DNA of 64,000 nt from Patiria pectinifera (taxonomy: Eukaryota; Echinodermata; Asteroidea; Valvatida; Asterinidae), in NCBI GenBank assembly GCA_029964075.1, contig CM057149.1:2056465-2120464 (forward strand). The letters run 5' to 3'. Made by a program: the position numbers and the translations under genes. Under the pieces are notes generated by a model. That model had not been told where the DNA came from. It saw nothing but the letters and a program-made list of their open reading frames with translations, and made no database searches. Shown here piece after piece: positions 57,433 to 64,000 of the stretch; position 1 is the stretch's first letter; each line of letters opens with the position of its first letter.

Positions 57433-57659
57433 ATGGAAGGCGCATCCACGGCAGGCGAACAGCTGATGACACAGTCAGCTGATTCGCCGTTGCCGGACCC
57501 TCAAACTCAAAGACTCATCAGTGAGGACAGCAAAGCAAAAAATAAAACTGATCTTAAAGAACAGGACAGTCTAACTAAAGGACCGCCTAAAATCGAAGGG
57601 ACGAGGGACAAGTCTGCACCACCCATTCGAAGAAAAATGATGCAGAAACCAATGGCAAC
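57433..57659 (+). CDS. Probable first coding exon of an unknown gene
   Basis: The ATG at 57433 (GTTATGG context) opens 75 codons of hydrophilic sequence: GASTAGEQLMTQSADSPLP, then KAKNKTDLKEQDSLTKGPP and APPIRRKMMQKPMA. It ends at a perfect donor AAC|GTAAGT in phase 2. It looks disordered and Lys/Glu/Pro-rich. I do not recognise it and could not join it to a second exon. Confidence 0.5.
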
Positions 57660-58194
57660 GTAAGTACAAAAATGATGTTGGTCTAGCCTGCCTAGCTCTA
57701 CTGGCGCGAGCGCTGGAACTTCGGGGTTGTGTAGTTGAGGACACATCCGGTTTTTTTGTTATTTAAAAAGAAGTTTTGTCGCTACCCCAAACTATGCAAT
57801 TTCAGGAAACGTTATTACCTGTAGCATGTGTAGGCTGTACTAGAACTAGACCCGTGAACGTGGCGTTGTATACAACGCCACGTGCTTCCCTCGGGTAAAT
57901 ACAAGCGAACGCATTCTATCTTTTGATTCGCTACATATAACCATTTATAATTTTGCCCATAGCCAATCACTTACTTGTTGGGCTTCCTGTGAATTTACGA
58001 GTGTTGGATCTGTCATTGCCAAGAAATTTGATGGAAAGTACGGCACAACTTTGTCACAACGAATGTTTTCAAAATGATCAGAAAATCAAAGACAGGCATG
58101 ACACAGTTTTGACACTCTGGTACCCTGAGCTCCGCATGCGCAAAACGGCAGGAGTATCACCAGTGGGTACCCGACTAACTGTCTTACATGGCAA

Positions 58195-58443
58195 GATGTC
58201 CGTAAATAATACCATATAAAATTCTGCTAAATCCACTTCGAAAGTCTGCCAAATCATCCAGTATATGTTGCTGTTCCATAGTGTTTTTCAAACCAAATGT
58301 GCCATATTTCTCTAATCTTTTTCATTTTCCTTCATCTTCATAATTCTGCCGAAAAAAAATATTCTGCTGATTTTCTGTACAACTCATTTTTGTATGCAAA
58401 TATTCTGTCAAATGTAGCCGAAATTCGGCTAGAACGGTCACTC
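58195..58443. mobile_element. Short element with GGTGACCGTT ends (copy 2, inverted)
   Basis: It ends AGCCGAAATTCGGCTAGAACGGTCAC, the inverse of the start of copy 1 (key bases GTGACCGTT, AGCCGA). Shared interior: AAATTCTGCTAAAT and TCTGCCAAAT. The left limit is unclear. Confidence 0.6.
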
Positions 58444-58539
58444 CATCTTAGTAACCGCAGATCACAATAAAGTGTTTTTACTATAGACTGAAGCGTGGCT
58501 ATGAATATAGCCACGTTCACAGGTCTAAACTAGAACTAG

Positions 58540-59184
58540 TCCGAGTAACTTGGAGTTGGACCCAACTTATCGCCTTTTTAACATTCGGACATGGTCTGGC
58601 GATAGTAGGGTCCAAGCTAATCCTCATATGCCGAGCAACACAATTCTGTCATTGACCCAAAACCGAACATTGCCCAACAAAAAACTCAGATTTCACCCTC
58701 AAAATGGCCTACAAATGACTAGATACGCCACCTGAGGTACAAGTAGACATCGATAAATAAGAAGGTTGTACTGAAGTTTACTTACGATCCGGATGAAAAG
58801 TGAAATTTCCTGTTCAATTCCGAGAGCTCCCCTCGCGATCGTGAGCACGTTGAATTTTCGATTCGTATACATGAATTGCGATGTGGTCTTCATGCCAAGC
58901 GTTCATTCGATGGTCCCCGTATCCCGAGTGCGATTCCGTTACCGAGCGCCCGTGATGCATCGATTATGATAATGAGTAGACTGGATTGTAAATACAAGTG
59001 AATTTTGAACAATAAATGGGAGTCAGGAACTAGCTTGTACTGGTTTCCGTCCATAAAATCTGCCCTAGTTCCCGACTCCCTATTAATTGTGTTGCTCGGC
59101 ATATAGGGATTAGCTTGGACCCTACTATCGCCAGACTATATCCGATTGTTAAAAAGGCAATAAGTTGGGTCCAAGTTACTCGGA
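58540..59184. mobile_element. Element with ~125-bp terminal inverted repeats
   Basis: The left end TCCGAGTAACTTGG...GGGTCCAAGCTAATCC is repeated inverted at 59065-59184. CTAG flanks both sides (58536-58539, 59185-59188), a likely 4-bp duplication. The interior (about 58670-59050) has no supported gene. Confidence 0.8.
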
Positions 59185-59557
59185 CTAGGTATGGCCTAGC
59201 TCTACTGAGTGGAGCGCTGGAACTTTCCGAACCCTCCACCGAATAGGCTAGCCCCACTAGTGTGGCCGCGATATTGCTGCACTGTACCTCTGGCCACACG
59301 CCTGGTTCTCCCCAGTGACCCCACTACTGAGGAGTTTGTCAATAAATGCACAAATTTTCTTACATAAAGTTGTATTCCATGATGTCTCGGCTGTTCTTCT
59401 CTGAAGTGCTTAGGTGTCCTAATATCCATTTTTTGGGGAGAAATTTAGGCATCTTTCTGGAGCCCATATGCACACAAAAATCACCTGTTCATGGCAGCCA
59501 TTTTGAATGTAAGAAGCGATGACCCCAAAGCTGTGACGTCACGTTTAGTGCAAATCG

Positions 59558-59722
59558 ATCTTGTCGCTCAGGTGCGCGAGTTGCAATGCGATGGCTGTTT
59601 CTTGTACAATTGATTTGCCCATACTGTATGGCTGCACGCTATATTATAGCCTACTATTGGTCGAGAAATTGTACAAGAAACAGCAGTCACATTGCAACTC
59701 GCACGCCTGCTGAGCGACAATC
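59558..59722. repeat. Imperfect hairpin, ~50-bp arms
   Basis: TTGTCGCTCAGGTGCGCGAG with GTTTCTTGTACAATT is matched by the inverse ending CTGAGCGACAA; about 65 nt lie between the arms. Confidence 0.8.
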
Positions 59723-60884
59723 TTCCGAAAATCTAAAATACATTTTTTTGTACATTGTGGAACTTGTACTGTAGCACTCGTACAAAGATGAAAATTTATG
59801 AAATAATTTTGTGGCGGTCATTGGGTAAAAACTGAAACTTAAATAGGAGACTAAAATATCTTTTGAAACACACAATTTTTTGAGTAATCTAAAATCGCTT
59901 TTAATAGGAACTGTATTCAAACAAGTTTGATATCCATGAATGCTTTTTGACGCTGAGCGATATAATATACATGTATTGCGCATGTGGTTACCTGCCAACA
60001 TGGCCATTCATACTCAGTAACACTGTTTGCTGTGTTTTTCCCCCATGGTATTATCCATAGCTTAGGATAATTATTCGTTCTTTTAGTGTATTTTTACCCC
60101 AGCTATTGTGATGTTATATTTCCTTTTCTTTTTTAAGATTTAATTTACTTTTCCTTCTTAAGGAAAAGTAAAGTCTGAGAAACATTCGGTTGACAATGGT
60201 CAACTGCTTAGCTATATAGCCACTGTAGTTCATTTTTTTCCAAACAGAAGTTACGTAAGTCTGAGAATCATTTGGTTGTAAATTACATTAGCAGCAGGAG
60301 CATGAATTATTTCACCAAAATTGACTTTCAACAGTTAACTTACAAGTTTTATTCGTGTAGGGTCAGACTATTCATTTAGAAATAAAACTTGGAACTGTTC
60401 CTATGGAGATACAATGCATCATGGGTACCATAAATAATGCCTGCCTTATATGCATGCTTAGTGCATGTACTATGCACTTCCCTCAATATTACCATCTAAA
60501 AGCTTCTCTGTCTGCATTCTTAAAGTGATATCGTCAGTCACATTTCATTTCTCACTCGCATTTCAAATTTCAAGGGCTCTCTATTATAATGTGCTGGTTT
60601 TTGGTTTTAAAGGCCCATGCTTTTATACTTGGTATTGGTGGGAGAAGTAAATTATCAATTATCAGCAATATGATCACTAACTAGTTTAAAATAATAATAA
60701 TAATAATAATGTCTTTTCGTCACTCGCATTTCATATGGCTAAGCGTCCACAGCTTTGCACCTACATGTCTTCAAGAAAAGTCATGGGCAGATTTTTTTTA
60801 AATTGTTTTTAAGGTATAAAGTCATACTACTATTTACTAAATTGCATAATAAGTTTGTGACTAATGCTTTTTCCAAGAAAAATA

Positions 60885-60990
60885 TGCAAACAAATGAAAA
60901 TGCACATAAAGTAGTACCTTTTAAAAGCCAAACATCACCAGGAAGAAACGTGACATATTCCATAGAAAATGATGGAGATTTGACTAAAAA
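60885..60990 (+). CDS. Possible exon of an unknown gene
   Basis: A pyrimidine-rich acceptor (tgctttttccaag) and a donor-like AAAAAG|GTTTAT bound a hydrophilic open stretch (NMQTNENAHKVVPFKSQ, SPGRNVTYSIENDGDLTKK). Its phase (0) does not fit directly onto the exon at 57433, so any link needs another exon. Weak. Confidence 0.28.
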
Positions 60991-61039
60991 GGTTTATATC
61001 CTGGTCCTTACATCTATTAGCAATAACTTATGAAATGAA

Positions 61040-64000
61040 AAGGGGCCATGTCCCTGTTTGCTTGGAATTGCCCATGTACTTTACAGGGCCCTCACTTTTT
61101 GTTCATCTTGTGAAACACTCATTTTGTTAAAAAAACCAGGCCACACATCTCTGTAAATGGTTCGAGTTAGCAACCTTTGAACCACAGATCTGCTCATATT
61201 TTTGTAACCCCTCAAAGCTTGCCTCAAAGGCAGACAGTTGGCTAGATAAATGGCATCATGTTTCATGTTCAGACATAAAGTGCACTGTTGGTAAAGAACT
61301 ACAAGATGTCTCGAAGTCTCCATGGGATCTCTGTTCTTTTATTCATTCACATGCAAATGTAACTCGAGAAGTTGAGAATAATCAATCAAAATCTGGCTGT
61401 TATCATTAGACAACAGTATTCACAATATTCAGTGTAATTTTATCAACAGTCTTTATACATGGTACATAGATGCTGTTTTATAAGGGAATAATAATGTGCT
61501 TTGCCGGTTTTAAACAATTGTACGTTTATTCACTATCGGTGACCAGGCCCCTTGCCAGTTTTAAACATACTTGTCTAATACCAGCCAAGCACATATTCAT
61601 TCCCATTCATAAATACCTTTCGGTCTAAAAGTCAAAACAAGTCAAACAATTTAAATTTTGAATGATTTTGTTCAACAATTCTACCTCATGTTTTGTGAAC
61701 CACCCCTCTAGCTGTGTTAATGGTACATGTATGAGCCTCGCACAAGTAGTACTAAAAATCTCCTTATATGGCGATGTTGTGCAGAATACAGCGGTGCTGG
61801 AAAAAAGTGTTTAAAGCCAGTCGGTGTTTTATCAACCATTTAAAACCACCCATGTGAACCATTTTGAAACAAGTTAAAAGGCCCTTTCTCTTCTTTTCTG
61901 TGAAGTTTGTTCAATAAAAGCTTCACGAAAAAAAGTCAGGTTTAGGATTACTACACTTAAAAAGACTGCACCGTTCATGTAACACGATATGCAGAGAGTA
62001 CATTGTATGGCCATGCATACAGCTTACATTATGAGTCATCATAAGGATGTAGGTAGAGTATCAATTTAGCCGTGCATTGATGCTGTTATTATTCGCATAC
62101 TACATGTACATGTATGTATGCAACCTCCGCGCTGTATCTCGAGCCATCATCACAGCCCAATATTTGTCCTCTTGATTTGCCCCGGGCAGGTTTGTGCAGT
62201 TCTGTTTCTTCTGGCTCAACTGGGGGATGTCAATTTGTCACTAATCGGTTGCTCCCGTTTCACACTGGCCGCACAATTTGGCATTTATTAGCAAATAGGT
62301 TATTGCCAGTAGTGTGTCATCAAGGATGTTAACTATATGGGCAAGCGGGTTTAACAAGCTGAGTGTACATATTAAGATGCTGTGGCACACTCTATGCATT
62401 TATATTATCCTCAATACCCCCTGGGGAATAATGAAAGAAGTAGAATTATGCTAGGTTAAATTCAATTAATAAACTGAAATAAGTTACATGTTTGATGAAG
62501 CAAAACAAAAGGAAATGAATAATTCAAAGTTAATATTTGAGCAAAACCTGCAGACTTACATGTAGTGCAGTTTTTAAGACTTAAAATAATGGGACTACAT
62601 GATAACCCTGTAAGGACATCACAATGATCACATGTGTTTTTTTCTTTTACGTCATTGCAAATATCACAAACTTTTGCATTTTTGTTGAAACCTCACAGAT
62701 ATTTGCGATGTTTATCACAAATATCTGTGACGTTTCAATGAAAGCGTCATCTTAAAGAGATTTGTGATAAGGAGCAAAAACAATTATTTTTGAAGAATGT
62801 CTGCTGTGTGCCATATAAATGTATACTTAAATGACCATATTTGTATTGACACGCAGTTCAGGTAATGGTTTATCTGTAGCATATACAACAGATACTTTTA
62901 CATTCTTTCTCATGTATGCCCGGGTATTAGCAACCAACCTTGACACAAAGTCCTGTACTACAATGTAGATGTAATGTTTTCTGTACAGCGTTTAAAAGAT
63001 GTGACTTGTGACATTTGGCCAAGATTTGTCATCAATGGATACAAATTACAATTACAAAATTGAATGAAATGAAATACATTGAATAAAAAGCAGAAACAAA
63101 TGATTGTGTGTACATTGTGAATTTTCTTTGGTTGTTTGCTTTGATGAGCATATACATGTACATACTGTAGCTGTGTTAAATTATGGAAGCCAGGCGTTGA
63201 GAGAGATGAGTGCCTTGTTGCTGGCCTCTGATCATGTGCTGTGTAGGGAGCTTGCAGTATAGGCTCTACGCTACAGGATAGATGAAAATATATGTAGTCT
63301 GGTTCCCCCCCCCTATCAGTATGTAGAGATCAAGGACAATCATATTGCAGGGTAGATCTCCCTGTGCTGAAAAGCAACCCTAAAATAAAATAAAAAATTT
63401 CAGAAGGTTGCAGATACCCAAAATAATAGGAGTTGTGTTTTTGTGAAAGTAAAATTTAAAATGTAGATGTACATGTATACACGTACATTGAAAGGCAGCG
63501 TATACCATGTACACTTAAAATCCATCTTTTATACACTGTTAGTCACAGGGCTTTGGATATTATTTCCCCGAACCGTGTTGAAATCATCACACGTCCACCG
63601 TAACACAGGTAGACAAGGCGTACCATTCACCCTTACTATGCTGTGTACTTGGATCAGCTGTAGATCTGACATATTTCTACCTGAATAGAACCTCTCATCG
63701 GTGGTCCTAACTAGGGCTGGATTTTATTCCTGTAGAGTGCCGGACCCGTGTAGAAGCCGTGTTGGATTCTTGCTAGTGTGAAAAGGGTTCCCCGAATCTC
63801 GGTGTTGGACTGGGTCCGACATGAAGTTTTCAGATTTATAATATCAAAGGCCTTTACACATTTTGCCCTACTGCATTTACATGTAGCTTACCATAGATCC
63901 ATTAGCAAACCAATTGTCGTACTGTTGACTGAAAACATTAGATGGCCATGATCCGAATTTCAAAGAAATGCAGAGTATAGACTCAGGAGACCTTGTTATT
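61040..64000. other. Right edge, no gene supported
   Basis: AT-rich sequence with a strong hairpin at 62685-62738, a single TAGTCTGGTTCCC element end (63296) and TACATG motifs. Open frames are short and unsupported. It may be intron of the gene that starts at 57433. Confidence 0.5.
62685..62738. repeat. Near-perfect hairpin, 25-bp arms
   Basis: TTGAAACCTCACAGATATTT at the left pairs with AAATATCTGTGACGTTTCAA at the right, with a loop of about 4 nt. Confidence 0.85.

Overview
The window is animal nuclear DNA. It has intron-split genes with GT..AG junctions, long AT-rich introns, and many short DNA transposons, SINE-like and LINE copies. An LTR retrotransposon of the deuterostome Gmr1 type and very frequent TACATGTA-like motifs suggest a marine invertebrate deuterostome (amphioxus, hemichordate or echinoderm). 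I cannot fix the species from sequence alone.

About 3.1-38.1 kb (minus strand) holds most of a gene for an inner nuclear membrane LEM-domain protein of the MAN1/LEMD3 type. I found eleven exons by reading splice sites and phase. A large first exon carries the LEM domain, a disordered Ser-rich stretch and the first membrane segment. Eight smaller exons carry the lumenal part, the second membrane segment and the winged-helix (MSC) region. Two further exons begin a MAN1-type C-terminal tail. All junctions of exons 1-10 agree in phase; the 3' end of the gene is not resolved and may lie beyond the left edge.

Intron 1 of that gene (20.8-36.8 kb) contains a complete, apparently young Ty3/Gypsy-family retrotransposon (21039-29265), antisense to the host gene. 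It has 1.5-kb near-identical LTRs, a 5-bp target duplication, a tRNA-Pro-type primer site and one uninterrupted 1527-codon Gag-Pol frame. Its domain order is Gag-protease-integrase-reverse transcriptase-RNase H, the copia-like order that marks the Gmr1 clade, and its Gag has a SCAN-like capsid segment. The same intron also has a 5'-truncated LINE split by a 1-kb Harbinger-like element, and two long foldback elements.

About 38.3-50 kb is intergenic and repeat-rich: hAT-like short elements with long homopolymers, a pair of inverted elements carrying tRNA-like sequences, a 240-bp direct duplication, and a palindrome made of 16-bp repeats. A six-exon plus-strand gene at 50.0-55.4 kb encodes a secreted 320-residue fibrinogen-related protein with an unrecognised N-terminal segment. 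From 55.4 kb to the end there are foldback, mariner-like and other short elements and one probable first exon of an unknown gene (57433-57659).

The strongest discovery candidate is the intact Gmr1-type element with its SCAN-like Gag and extra cysteine cluster. Its class is known; this copy and some details may not be. I saw no convincing wholly new multi-gene system.
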